Assembly (NCBI RefSeq): GCF_000954115.1
Contig: NZ_CP010797.1
Coordinates: forward strand, 2,108,001-2,172,000
Reading direction: 5' to 3'
Source: Rhodococcus sp. B7740
Lineage (GTDB): Bacteria > Actinomycetota > Actinomycetes > Mycobacteriales > Mycobacteriaceae
Length of the DNA: 64,000 nt
In this document: positions 8,872 to 17,210 of the stretch, piece by piece
How positions within the stretch are numbered: the stretch's first letter is position 1
How the letters are laid out: every line of letters starts with the position of its first letter
Program-made: the position numbers and the translations under genes
The notes under the pieces: generated by a model
What the model was told of the DNA's origin: nothing
The model's database searches: none
Seen by the model: only the letters and a program-made list of their open reading frames with translations

Positions 8872-10557
8872 CTAGTCACCCAATCGAAGTGGTGCGATGG
8901 CATCGAAGACGTCGCCCGGTCCCGGATTGCCCTCTGCCGACTTTCCTCCCAGATGATGCACGACGCCCCACACCGCATTCAGCGCGGTATGAATGGCACC
9001 CTCGGCCCACCCCGCCGTCCACGAGATGTCGTCGCCGGCAAGGAAGATTCCTCGATGTCGCGGGTCGAGTCGGTGTTGCACGAAGTGCGTGAACAGCCTT
9101 TCCTGGTAGCGGTAGTGACCGGGCAGGTTGGCTTTGAAGGCACCCATGAAGTCGCGTTCGGTTTCCCAGGACAGCGTGACCGGCGTGGAGATGATGTGAC
9201 TGCGGAAATCGACCCCGGGATAGATCTCCTCGAGCGAGCGCAGCATGATGTTCATTCGCTCGGTCGGGTCCAGGGCCAGCAGCTTGAGCGAATCGTCGGA
9301 CCACGTGTAGGACAGGCAGATCAGCCCAGGCCTGCCCTCCCCTTGGTCGAGCAGGTAGGTGCCACGGCTCATCCGGTCGGTCAGCGTCATGCTGACCACA
9401 TCGCGGCCGGTGACCGGATCCTTGTCCTTCCAGAAGGGCCGGTCGACGAGTGCGAACACCTTGGTCGACCCCATGTAGTGGGTGCGTTCGATGGCGGTCC
9501 AGTGGTCGATGGGAAACAGATCGTCGTCACACCTGATGTTGCTGAGCAGCATCCAGCTCTGGGCGGTCACGACGGCGGCCGCGTAGGTACGAATGTTGCC
9601 GCGGTCGTCGTGGATCGTGGTGCCGCCGTCGGTACGTCTGATCTCGGTGACACGCGACATCGTGGTGCCGCCGTTCAGCGACGCCACCGACGTTCCCGCG
9701 GGCCAGTGCGCCATCTTCGCCGGCGAATCGGTCCACAGCCGCATCGGCAGTTGCTGTGAGCCGCCGACGATTCCGCGGTGGTGGTCGTCCGCCGCCGTGA
9801 TGACGACTCGAAGGATCTCGAGGATCGAGTTGGGGTAGTCGGTGTCCCATCCGCCCGTTCCGAAACCGACCTGGCCGAACAGCTCTCGCATCCGAAACGA
9901 CGAGAAGTGTTCGGATGCAGCGAGAAATCCGTAGAAGGTCTGATCGTCGAACTTCACGATCAGCTCGTTCCAGATTCGCTTGATCTCGGCAACGTCGCGC
10001 CTGCGGATGGCCCGCTGCAGTGGGATCAGTTCGGCGTGTTCCTCCAGCGTCCGGTTCCACGCGTCGGCGACCTCGGCGAACACCGGCGGTAGATCCTCGA
10101 GCTTCTGGGCGTAGTGGCTCTCGCCCTTGAGGTCGATCACCGTACTGGGGGTCGCTTCTGCCAACGGGTTCGGAAACGGCGTCGTCTCCAGCCCGACTGC
10201 GTCGAGGTAGTGGAACAGTGCCGTCGACGACGGCGGAAACCGCATCGCACCCATCTCGGCCACCACACCCGGGTGCCCCTCGAACGGCACCGACCGCATC
10301 CGGCCGCCGATTCGATCCGATTCGTACACAACGGGTTCCAGGCCGAGCCTGAGCAACTCGCGCGCGACGACCATACCCGCGAGTCCGCCCCCGATCACCG
10401 CGACCTTCGTACCGAGGGCAGCGTCGGGAACGCTCCCGAGGCCGGCCGGGTGCGCCAGATAGTCGTCGTAGGCGAACGGGAAATCCGGACCGAACATCGT
10501 GAGCGGTTGGTCGTCCTCGGATTCGATCGCGCTGTCCGGGGTGACGGGTGTGGTCAT
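8872..10557 (-). CDS. Flavin-dependent amino-acid 2-monooxygenase (arginine or lysine 2-monooxygenase-like)
   Basis: A 561-residue flavin amine oxidase. The FAD-binding VIGGGLAGMVVARELL lies at about residues 54-70, followed by the GGRMRS motif (84-89). A C-terminal FLAGDDISWTAGWAEGAI segment binds the isoalloxazine. Length and layout match lysine 2-monooxygenase (DavB), tryptophan 2-monooxygenase (IaaM) and bacterial arginine 2-monooxygenase, which convert an L-amino acid with O2 to the decarboxylated amide. The coupled downstream-acting partner is a nitrilase-fold amidase, and a guanidinobutyrase is adjacent, so L-arginine to 4-guanidinobutyramide is my preferred reaction. ATG 10557 overlaps the amidase stop (ATGA); the open frame upstream to 10899 belongs to other genes. 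Confidence 0.78.
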   Translation of the reverse strand: MTTPVTPDSAIESEDDQPLTMFGPDFPFAYDDYLAHPAGLGSVPDAALGTKVAVIGGGLAGMVVARELLRLGLEPVVYESDRIGGRMRSVPFEGHPGVVAEMGAMRFPPSSTALFHYLDAVGLETTPFPNPLAEATPSTVIDLKGESHYAQKLEDLPPVFAEVADAWNRTLEEHAELIPLQRAIRRRDVAEIKRIWNELIVKFDDQTFYGFLAASEHFSSFRMRELFGQVGFGTGGWDTDYPNSILEILRVVITAADDHHRGIVGGSQQLPMRLWTDSPAKMAHWPAGTSVASLNGGTTMSRVTEIRRTDGGTTIHDDRGNIRTYAAAVVTAQSWMLLSNIRCDDDLFPIDHWTAIERTHYMGSTKVFALVDRPFWKDKDPVTGRDVVSMTLTDRMSRGTYLLDQGEGRPGLICLSYTWSDDSLKLLALDPTERMNIMLRSLEEIYPGVDFRSHIISTPVTLSWETERDFMGAFKANLPGHYRYQERLFTHFVQHRLDPRHRGIFLAGDDISWTAGWAEGAIHTALNAVWGVVHHLGGKSAEGNPGPGDVFDAIAPLRLGD

Positions 10558-11405
10558 CGGTCGGTCTCCTGCTCGGACCGCGAGGGTCCTGTCGGGTCGA
10601 GAACTGTCCGGTACAGATCGTGGCGACGATCGTCCAGGTGAGTGTTGACGGCGCGAGATCGAAGGAGTTCGGCCGGATCCAGATCCACCGTCAGAAGCTG
10701 TTCGTGCGCGCCTGCCCGCGCGAGGTCGGTGCCACTCGGCGCGACGGCGCAGGTTAGTCCGCAGTACGTCAGACTCGCTTCCGTGCCGCAGCGATTGACG
10801 TAGGTGACGAACAGTTGACTCTCGTACGCGCGCGTCGGAACGACGTGGGTTGCGATGTTCTCGAACGGGGTCATCAGGCCGGTCGGGACGATCAACCACT
10901 GCGTTCCGGCGTCGGCGTGGGCGCGAACGGTTTCCGGGAATTCGACGTCGTAGCAGGTGAGCAGACCGCAGCGCAGTCCGCCTAAGTCGAACTGCACCAA
11001 CAGTTCCGACCCGGGAGTGAAGTGCGCGCGATCGAGTTCACCGAACAGGTGGGTCTTGCGGTAGCGCGCCACCGACCGTCCCGATGCATCGACCACCTGC
11101 ACCGCATTGAACACCACCTCGCCAGCGAGCGTCGATCGACTGCGCTCGGGATATCCGTAGACGATCGCGAGGCCGTGGGATCGAGCGATCGTCGACACCT
11201 TCTCGAAGATCGGCCCGTCGAACGGTTCTGCTCGTTCGAGTACCAGATCACCGATGTCGTATCCGCTGACCGACATCTCCGGGGTCACCAGGATCGATGC
11301 ACCTGCTGCGGCCGCGTTTCTCGCTGCGTCGTCGAGTGCGGCGAGGTTCGCGCGGACATCGCCGGCCAGTTCCGGCCCTTGATAGAGAGACACGGTGACG
11401 GTCAT
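10554..11405 (-). CDS. Carbon-nitrogen hydrolase, probable 4-guanidinobutyramide amidase
   Basis: A 283-residue nitrilase-superfamily enzyme with the complete triad: Glu43 (VTPEMSVSGYD), Lys117 (YRKTHLF) and Cys151 (LLTCYDVEFPE). It matches 5-aminovaleramidase (DavA) in size and in being paired with a 2-monooxygenase, and would hydrolyse the amide made by that enzyme to 4-guanidinobutyrate plus ammonia. It overlaps both neighbours by 4 nt (ATGA at 11402-11405 and 10554-10557). Exact amide substrate is inferred from the gene cluster. Confidence 0.8.
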   Translation of the reverse strand: MTVTVSLYQGPELAGDVRANLAALDDAARNAAAAGASILVTPEMSVSGYDIGDLVLERAEPFDGPIFEKVSTIARSHGLAIVYGYPERSRSTLAGEVVFNAVQVVDASGRSVARYRKTHLFGELDRAHFTPGSELLVQFDLGGLRCGLLTCYDVEFPETVRAHADAGTQWLIVPTGLMTPFENIATHVVPTRAYESQLFVTYVNRCGTEASLTYCGLTCAVAPSGTDLARAGAHEQLLTVDLDPAELLRSRAVNTHLDDRRHDLYRTVLDPTGPSRSEQETDR

Positions 11406-12034
11406 GGCTGCAACTCCTGTTTCCTCGTCGGCAACTCCTCGGGTAGCGCGGGTGCCAGTACCCACAGGACCTGAGCACCGTCTGCGCCTTCGGCTCGGAA
11501 ACTGTGCCTGCGACGCGGCGAGAAGGTGAACGCATCTCCCGGACCGAGCAGCACCTCGTCGCCCGCGAAGGTGCCGTCCGCTTCGGCGTCGAAGGTCACC
11601 CGCAACCCGCCGGTGATCACGTGCACGAACGTCACGTCGAGCGGGAGGGTGTACGCCTCGGCTCCGCTGCCGCCACCGGCGTCGATGTGACCCAGCAACA
11701 CCTGCACCCGGCGCTCCCCCACCGGCGTCAACAGGTACTCGGTCATCGCTTCCCCGCCGAACATGATGCGCGGCAACGACTGCGCCCGGACCACCTCACC
11801 GGATGGCGCGTCGTCGAACAGCGAGCCGACCGGAAGTTCCAGGGCGGCGCAGACTCGAACCAGGGACGCCACCGACGCATTGACCTGGTCGCGTTCGAGC
11901 TTGGACAGATATCCCTTGGTGACTCCGCAGGCGTCGGCGAGTGCGTCGAGGGTCAGTCGCTTCTTCTGCCGAGCCTCCTTGAGCCGTGCGCCGATACGCG
12001 GCGCATCGCCGACGACCGACGTAGCAAGGGACAC
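11402..12034 (-). CDS. XRE-cupin transcriptional regulator of the monooxygenase operon
   Basis: A 210-residue protein with an N-terminal HTH_3 domain (about 14-70, including LADACGVTKGYLSKLERD) and a C-terminal cupin (about 125-200) with GPGDAFTFSPRRRHSF. This architecture (PuuR-like) typically senses an amino-acid or polyamine metabolite. GTG 12034 was chosen for the GGAAGG 8 nt upstream; TTG 12067 is the longest alternative. It is the first gene of a coupled operon with the amidase and monooxygenase and is divergent from the guanidinobutyrase gene, so it probably controls both. Confidence 0.83.
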   Translation of the reverse strand: MSLATSVVGDAPRIGARLKEARQKKRLTLDALADACGVTKGYLSKLERDQVNASVASLVRVCAALELPVGSLFDDAPSGEVVRAQSLPRIMFGGEAMTEYLLTPVGERRVQVLLGHIDAGGGSGAEAYTLPLDVTFVHVITGGLRVTFDAEADGTFAGDEVLLGPGDAFTFSPRRRHSFRAEGADGAQVLWVLAPALPEELPTRKQELQP

Positions 12035-12054
12035 CGCTCTCGCCTTCCAGGAAA

Positions 12055-12068
12055 CTTGTGTTGACAAG
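12055..12068. promoter_or_regulatory. CTTGT-GTTG-ACAAG palindrome overlapping a TTGACA box
   Basis: The palindrome lies between the divergent XRE-cupin and guanidinobutyrase genes. A consensus -35 TTGACA (12061-12066, plus strand) overlaps its right arm, so bound regulator would block a promoter for the ureohydrolase. The matching -10 is not obvious. Candidate operator only. Confidence 0.4.
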
Positions 12069-12151
12069 ATCGAGCATCAGAGTAACGCTTGCCGGGCGAA
12101 CTGGTCGACTCGAACGTCACCGGACTGATGAAAATTCGGAAGGAATTCTCG

Positions 12152-13111
12152 ATGAACCCGAGCAATCCCGAACACCCGCCGATCGGTCCGGTCGACGCGA
12201 CCAAGGTCCCTCGCTTCGCCGAGCCGACCACGTTCGCGCGGCTGCCCCGTCTCGACGAGGTGTCCCGCGCCGACGTCACCATCCTCGGTGTGCCGTTCGA
12301 TTCCGGAGTCAGTTACCGCCCCGGCGCACGTTTCGGCCCGGGGCACATCAGGGCGGCCTCGAAACTCTTGCGTCCGTACAACCCCGCGCTGAAGGTCTCA
12401 CCCTTCGCCCGCCAACAGGTGGCCGATTTCGGTGACATCGGCGTCAATCCGTTCGACATCACCGAGGCCTTGACCACGGTGCACGACGCGGTGACGGACC
12501 TGCGCGCCGACGGCTCCTCGGTTCTCACCCTCGGCGGCGACCACACCATCGCCCTGCCGATTCTGCGTTCGCTCGCACGCGATCACGGGCCGATCGCGGT
12601 ACTGCACTTCGACGCGCACCTCGACACGTGGGATACGTACTTCGGTGCTCCCTACACCCACGGCACGCCGTTCCGACGAGCCAGCGAGGAAGGTCTGATC
12701 GATCTCGAACGCTCACAGCACATCGGCATCCGCGGCCCGCTCTACAGCGAGCAGGATCTCGAGGACGATCGTGTCCTGGGCTTCCAGGTGATTCGGTCCG
12801 ACGACTACGAGGTCGACGGCGTGGCCAGCATCGTCGAACGGATGCGTCGACGGCTCGACGGCGGTCCGGTGTACGTCTCGGTCGACATCGACGTTCTCGA
12901 CCCGGCGCACGCGCCGGGCACCGGCACGCCCGAGGCCGGTGGCATGACGTCCCGAGAGTTGCTCAACACCCTGCGCGGACTCGTGGGCCTCCACGTGGTC
13001 GGGGCCGACATCGTCGAGGTGGCACCCGCATACGATCACGCCGAGATCACCGGGATTGCAGCGGCACATGTCGCCTACGAGCTGTTGTCGGTGCTCGCCC
13101 TCAACCGATAG
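12152..13111 (+). CDS. gbuA: Guanidinobutyrase (agmatinase/ureohydrolase family)
   Basis: A 319-residue ureohydrolase with all Mn-binding motifs: GGDHT (His131), DAHLDTWD (Asp154, His156, Asp158) and SVDIDVLDP (Asp245, Asp247). It hydrolyses a guanidino compound to urea and an amine. Agmatinase and guanidinobutyrase cannot be told apart by motif, but the length equals that of Pseudomonas GbuA and the adjacent monooxygenase and amidase would make 4-guanidinobutyrate, so the product would be GABA. ATG 12152 follows GGAAGGA at good spacing; upstream in-frame codons have no family similarity. Its stop is 10 nt from the convergent UspA stop. Confidence 0.85.
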   Translation: MNPSNPEHPPIGPVDATKVPRFAEPTTFARLPRLDEVSRADVTILGVPFDSGVSYRPGARFGPGHIRAASKLLRPYNPALKVSPFARQQVADFGDIGVNPFDITEALTTVHDAVTDLRADGSSVLTLGGDHTIALPILRSLARDHGPIAVLHFDAHLDTWDTYFGAPYTHGTPFRRASEEGLIDLERSQHIGIRGPLYSEQDLEDDRVLGFQVIRSDDYEVDGVASIVERMRRRLDGGPVYVSVDIDVLDPAHAPGTGTPEAGGMTSRELLNTLRGLVGLHVVGADIVEVAPAYDHAEITGIAAAHVAYELLSVLALNR

Positions 13112-13121
13112 GACGCCCGCC

Positions 13122-14021
13122 TCACCGTTTCGGCAACACCAGGATCGGCACCGGCGAATGGCGGATGATCTTGGTGGCGCGCGAACCGAGGAACACGCGA
13201 GCGATCGGCCCCAGCGGCCCGGACGATCCGATGGTCAGTACTTCGCCGTCCTGCCAGTGAACCTCGTCGAGGGCCTCGCGCCAACTGCCGGCCATGGCCA
13301 GTTCGGTCGTGACCTGCTCGGCCGAAAGCCCAACCGCGACTGCGTCGTCCATCGCCGCGGTCAGTGCCTCGGTCAACCCGACGGCGAGTTCTGCGGCAAC
13401 GTCGTCCTCGACGCGTAGGCCGACCTCGGGCGGATACATCGTCGCTCCCCGAACGACGAACGACGCCAAGCGGAGCGGAATACCCGCGTCTCGGGCGAGT
13501 TCGGCGGTCGGACCCACGACGCGCGACGCCTCGCTGTCGCCGGAGAACGCGCACGTGATCCGGGTCAGTGTGGCGCGTTCGCGCATCCGATAGCCGCGGG
13601 GAGCGAGCGCCACGGTCACCGGGGACGAGTGCAGAAGCTTGTCTGCCGTCGACCCGACGACCACCTGCCCGAGAGCGCCGTCGCCCGAGGAGCCGAGAAC
13701 CAGTATCGAGGCCGAGATGCTCTCGGCCGCCTCGGTCAATGCCGTCGAGACCGAGCGGTGTGCGAATCGGTGGAACGATGCAGTGATGTCGGGTGCCCGG
13801 TCTTCGAGGTAGTGGCGCGCTTTCGCCTCCGACTCGGCTGCCGTCGTCGCGGCCCAGTCGGCGAACTCCGCATCCACCCGTGCCATCGACGGAGTCGACC
13901 ACGGTTTGGGCACCACCGTCGCCACATCGATGTCGGTGCCGAGCGACCGAGCGAGCTGGGCACCGAGATCGAGGGCACCGACGCTCCCTTTCCCCGGCGC
14001 GAATGCGATCAGGACACTCAT
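13122..14021 (-). CDS. Universal stress protein with two UspA domains
   Basis: A 299-residue protein made of two Usp domains (about 1-145 and 155-299). Each ends in the ATP-binding pattern: GSSGDGALGQVVVGSTA in the first and GSSGPLGPIARVFLGSRA in the second, followed by the typical hydrophobic strand (PILVLPKR). It overlaps the permease gene upstream by 4 nt (ATGA at 14018-14021), so it is made with the transporter. Usp proteins fused to or co-expressed with APC permeases are thought to modulate transport; that role here is inferred. Confidence 0.85.
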   Translation of the reverse strand: MSVLIAFAPGKGSVGALDLGAQLARSLGTDIDVATVVPKPWSTPSMARVDAEFADWAATTAAESEAKARHYLEDRAPDITASFHRFAHRSVSTALTEAAESISASILVLGSSGDGALGQVVVGSTADKLLHSSPVTVALAPRGYRMRERATLTRITCAFSGDSEASRVVGPTAELARDAGIPLRLASFVVRGATMYPPEVGLRVEDDVAAELAVGLTEALTAAMDDAVAVGLSAEQVTTELAMAGSWREALDEVHWQDGEVLTIGSSGPLGPIARVFLGSRATKIIRHSPVPILVLPKR

Positions 14022-15460
14022 CGCAGGTCCTGCTCTGCTCCGCGCAGCGTCGAGTGGTGCCGACCCCAGAACCAGTAGAACGCCAACACCACCGCGAGCC
14101 AGAGCCCGAACCAGAACCACGTGGTCCAGTGCAGTCCGGACAGGATGTACAGGCAGGCGAGGACCGACAGCACCGGAGTGACCGGGTATCCCGGAACCTT
14201 GAACGGCCGTTCGAGATCGGGCATCGAACGGCGCAGCACGATCACCCCGATGGATACGACGATGAATGCGACGAGGGTGCCGATCGACACCAGGTCCGCC
14301 AGCTTGTCGAGCGGAATGAACGCGGCGAGGATCGAAATCACGACGGCGACGACGATCGTGTTGTTGACCGGCGTGTGCGTGCGGGGGCTGACCTTGGCGA
14401 AAGCTTTGGGCAACATGCCGTCTCGGCCCATCGCGAACAGGATGCGAGTCTGCCCGTACATCGTCACCAGCGTCACCGAGAAGATCGAGATGACCGCACC
14501 TGCAGCCAGAATCGTTGCCGGCCAGGCTTGCCCGGTGACGTTGCGCAGGATTTCCGCCAGCCCGGCTTCCTCCTGGCCGGCGAAGTCGGTCCACGGCTGC
14601 GTCCCCAGGGCGGCCACGGCCACGACGAGGTAGAAGACGATGACGACGATCAGCGCCGCAACGATGGCCCGCGGCATGGTCTTCTGAGGGTCCTTCACCT
14701 CGTCGCCCGCAGTGGACACCGCGTCGAGTCCGATGAACGAGAAGAAGATCGTGCCCGCGGCCGCCGTCACCCCTGCTGCGCCCAGGGGCATGAAGTCCGA
14801 GAAGTTGCCGGAGTCGAAGGCGGTGAATCCGACGATCGCGAACAGAGCCAGCACACCGAGTTTGATGACGACCATGACTGCGTTGACCGCCGCCGACTCG
14901 CTCGCGCCACGAATGAGCAGAACGGCGCACAGCACGATCAGCACGACTGCAGGCAGATTCATGATGCCGGGGTCGGCGTCACCCGGCGCAGCCGACAGCG
15001 CGTGCGGGATGGTGAAGCCGAAGAGGTTGTTCAACAGCTCGTTGAGGTACCCGCTCCACCCGACGGCGACGGCAGCGCTGGACACTCCGTACTCGAGCAA
15101 CAGACAGGCGGCGACGCCCATCGCGACAACCTCGCCCATCGTCACATACGCGTACGAGTAGGTCGAGCCGGAAACCGGTACCGCCGAGGCCATTTCGGCG
15201 TAACAGATGGCTGCGAGACCGGCCGCCACACCCGCGGCCAGGAACGAGAGCACCACCGCGGGACCGGCTTCGGGGACCGCGAGCGAGAGCACGAAGAAGA
15301 TGCCGGTACCGATGGTGGCACCGACGCCGAACATCGTCAGTTGGAAGGTGCCGATGGTCCGTTCCAGCCCGCCACTGCTCTGCTGGTCCGGATCCACGAT
15401 CGGCTTCCTGCGAAGAAGTTGAGATCGCAGACTCGATGCAGGTCTGTTCGACGATGTCAT
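14018..15460 (-). CDS. APC-superfamily (cationic amino-acid type) permease
   Basis: A 480-residue permease with about 12-13 membrane segments. The conserved TM1 motif FGVGATIGTGIFFV and the TM6 region FFSFIGLDAVSTAGDEVKDP are characteristic of the CAT/YfnA branch, which imports arginine, lysine or related amino acids. ATG 15460 is preceded by GGGAG. It forms an operon with the UspA gene, which ends tail-to-tail with guanidinobutyrase, and is divergent from a CdaR-type regulator. Import of arginine for the adjacent catabolic genes fits well but is inferred. Confidence 0.82.
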   Translation of the reverse strand: MTSSNRPASSLRSQLLRRKPIVDPDQQSSGGLERTIGTFQLTMFGVGATIGTGIFFVLSLAVPEAGPAVVLSFLAAGVAAGLAAICYAEMASAVPVSGSTYSYAYVTMGEVVAMGVAACLLLEYGVSSAAVAVGWSGYLNELLNNLFGFTIPHALSAAPGDADPGIMNLPAVVLIVLCAVLLIRGASESAAVNAVMVVIKLGVLALFAIVGFTAFDSGNFSDFMPLGAAGVTAAAGTIFFSFIGLDAVSTAGDEVKDPQKTMPRAIVAALIVVIVFYLVVAVAALGTQPWTDFAGQEEAGLAEILRNVTGQAWPATILAAGAVISIFSVTLVTMYGQTRILFAMGRDGMLPKAFAKVSPRTHTPVNNTIVVAVVISILAAFIPLDKLADLVSIGTLVAFIVVSIGVIVLRRSMPDLERPFKVPGYPVTPVLSVLACLYILSGLHWTTWFWFGLWLAVVLAFYWFWGRHHSTLRGAEQDLR

Positions 15461-15546
15461 GGCCGGCACTCCCAACGTGGAGACGAACGGTGCGGATCGG
15501 CTGATTGTGCTCCCCGATACCGCCTCTCGCACGCCGAACACGCGGT

Positions 15547-15562
15547 GGAATCGGTCGATTCC
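15547..15562. promoter_or_regulatory. Palindrome GGAATCG-GT-CGATTCC in the permease/regulator divergent region
   Basis: Seven-bp perfect arms around a 2-nt centre lie about midway between the divergent start codons 15460 and 15638. This is a plausible operator for the adjacent CdaR-type regulator acting on both directions. Not tested. Confidence 0.4.
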
Positions 15563-15637
15563 CACACCGGTCCGTTTCTTCGCCGCAGCCTCGATGCCTA
15601 CCATTGGCCTCGAGTCGGATGGGAGACACGAGAACAG

Positions 15638-16852
15638 ATGGCCACACAGCGCGATGCGCTACCGCTCGATTCGGTCGCTGCGCAGGCCGCCTCGGACGCA
15701 GGCGGACTCGACGTCGCTCTACTGGGCAGCTTCCTCGACGTTCTCGCCGACGCCGTCGATGCCGGCGTCCCACTGAACCGCGGGCAGCTGCAGGAGTTTC
15801 GAGCGCAGGGTGATGCTGCTGCCCGCGCAGGCGTCGCACTGCGGGCGTTGCTGGACCTGTACCTGACCTCTGCGTGGCGGCTGTGGCGGGAACTACCCGC
15901 TGTCGTCGCCGCCGCGGACGACCCGGCCGGAGTCGTCACCGCAGGCGAGGTCATGCTGCGCGCGGTCGACGACGCGGTGGCCGAACTGGCCGAGGGATTT
16001 CAGCTCGCCCGGCGCACTCTCGTGCGAGCCGAAGTACTCGCCCGCCGTGAATTCGTCGACGATCTGCTCTCGGGCACCTCCGATGTCGCCGGGGTCCTCG
16101 GGCGCGCGCAGACGTTCGGCCTCGACCTGTCGAGCCCGCACGTGGTGGCCGTGGTGACGTCGACCAAGCCGTTCACCGACGCCAGCTCTGCCATCACCCT
16201 CGTCGAGCGCAGCGTGCAGGGCAGCAAGGGAGACGCCGAATTGCTCGTGGCCACCAAGCAGGACCGGTTGATTCTGGTGTTCCCGGCACCCGACCTCGAC
16301 GCCGTCGACCACGTCCTCGACCGGGTCGGACGCGCCCTCGGTACGTCAAACTCGGCGTCGAGCGAATCGGTCGACCTCCGGCGCAAAGGGGAATACGGCC
16401 GGACGCAGATCGGGATCGGCCGCCCACGCAGCGGGGCGGTCGGTGTCGCCGCGTCGTATCGGGAAGCCCTCGACGCGCTCGATCTCGCCGCCTCGCTCGG
16501 GTTCGACGCATCCGTGATCGATGCGCGTGATCTGCTCGTCTACCGCGTCCTGATCAGTGACCGTGCGGCGATCGCCGATCTGGTCGACACGTTGTTGACA
16601 CCGTTGCTGGGCGCGCGAGGCGGGGCGGGTCCCCTGTTGGAGACGTTGCAGGTGTACTTCGACACCGGCGCGAACACAGCATCCACCGCACGCCGGATGC
16701 ATCTGTCGGTGCGGGCAGTGACCTACAGATTGTCTCGAATAAAGGATTTGACCGGGCAGAATGTGGGCAACCCCGTCGAGGCATTCGCGCTGCACACGGC
16801 GGTACTCGGAGCGAAGCTGCTCGACTGGCCCGAGGTTCGCTCGCCGTCGTAA
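15638..16852 (+). CDS. CdaR/PucR-type transcriptional regulator
   Basis: A 404-residue regulator without the N-terminal PucR domain: an alpha-helical sensor part (about 1-150), a GGDEF-like middle (about 150-300) and a C-terminal HTH_30 (about 335-390) with STARRMHLSVRAVTYRLSRI. ATG 15638 is in frame with GGGAG about 12 nt upstream; the long open frame before it is antisense to the permease. It is divergent from the permease-UspA operon and probably controls it. Confidence 0.82.
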   Translation: MATQRDALPLDSVAAQAASDAGGLDVALLGSFLDVLADAVDAGVPLNRGQLQEFRAQGDAAARAGVALRALLDLYLTSAWRLWRELPAVVAAADDPAGVVTAGEVMLRAVDDAVAELAEGFQLARRTLVRAEVLARREFVDDLLSGTSDVAGVLGRAQTFGLDLSSPHVVAVVTSTKPFTDASSAITLVERSVQGSKGDAELLVATKQDRLILVFPAPDLDAVDHVLDRVGRALGTSNSASSESVDLRRKGEYGRTQIGIGRPRSGAVGVAASYREALDALDLAASLGFDASVIDARDLLVYRVLISDRAAIADLVDTLLTPLLGARGGAGPLLETLQVYFDTGANTASTARRMHLSVRAVTYRLSRIKDLTGQNVGNPVEAFALHTAVLGAKLLDWPEVRSPS

Positions 16853-17054
16853 CGGGTACAGACTGCTCGCATTGCCGTAACCAGGCAACCAAATCGGTCG
16901 AAACGTGTCCGCAAAACGACCATGCCTGCAGGAAAGCGAACAGTCACACTGGAGTAGTCGCGGAATGACCGAGCGTTTTCCGCAGAGGCCCGAACGCACG
17001 GCCGGAACACCGGTAGGACGAAGACAGACGAGAACGAAAAGGAGCGTGTGACAG

Positions 17055-17210
17055 ATGGCGTCGTTGACACAGAAATTGACATCGTTCGCTCGCAGCCCAC
17101 AGGGCAAGAAGATGATCGATCAAGCACGTCGGTACGCAACCAAGCCCGAGAATCAGGCGAAGTTGAAGCAACTCGGCAGCAAATTCACGAATAGAGGTGG
17201 CCGTTCATGA
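17055..17210 (+). CDS. Small basic protein coupled to terC
   Basis: A 51-residue reading frame (MASLTQKLTSFARSPQGKKM at the N-terminus), lysine- and arginine-rich, predicted helical, with no membrane segment. GGAG lies upstream of ATG 17055, and its TGA overlaps the terC ATG as ATGA (17207-17210), a strong sign that it is translated. It resembles nothing I can name. A similar small basic leader before terC may occur in relatives, which would need a search. Confidence 0.65.
   Translation: MASLTQKLTSFARSPQGKKMIDQARRYATKPENQAKLKQLGSKFTNRGGRS

Noticed and set aside
8872..10557. Tryptophan 2-monooxygenase (IaaM) for auxin synthesis
   Set aside because: The fold fits, but no IaaH-type amidase signature is present; the partner is a nitrilase-fold amidase and a guanidinobutyrase is adjacent, which point to arginine or lysine instead.
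13793..15637. Upstream extension giving a 1019-residue CdaR-type regulator
   Set aside because: The extension is antisense to the permease and UspA genes and is low-complexity Arg/His/Asp-rich; the domain content begins after ATG 15638.
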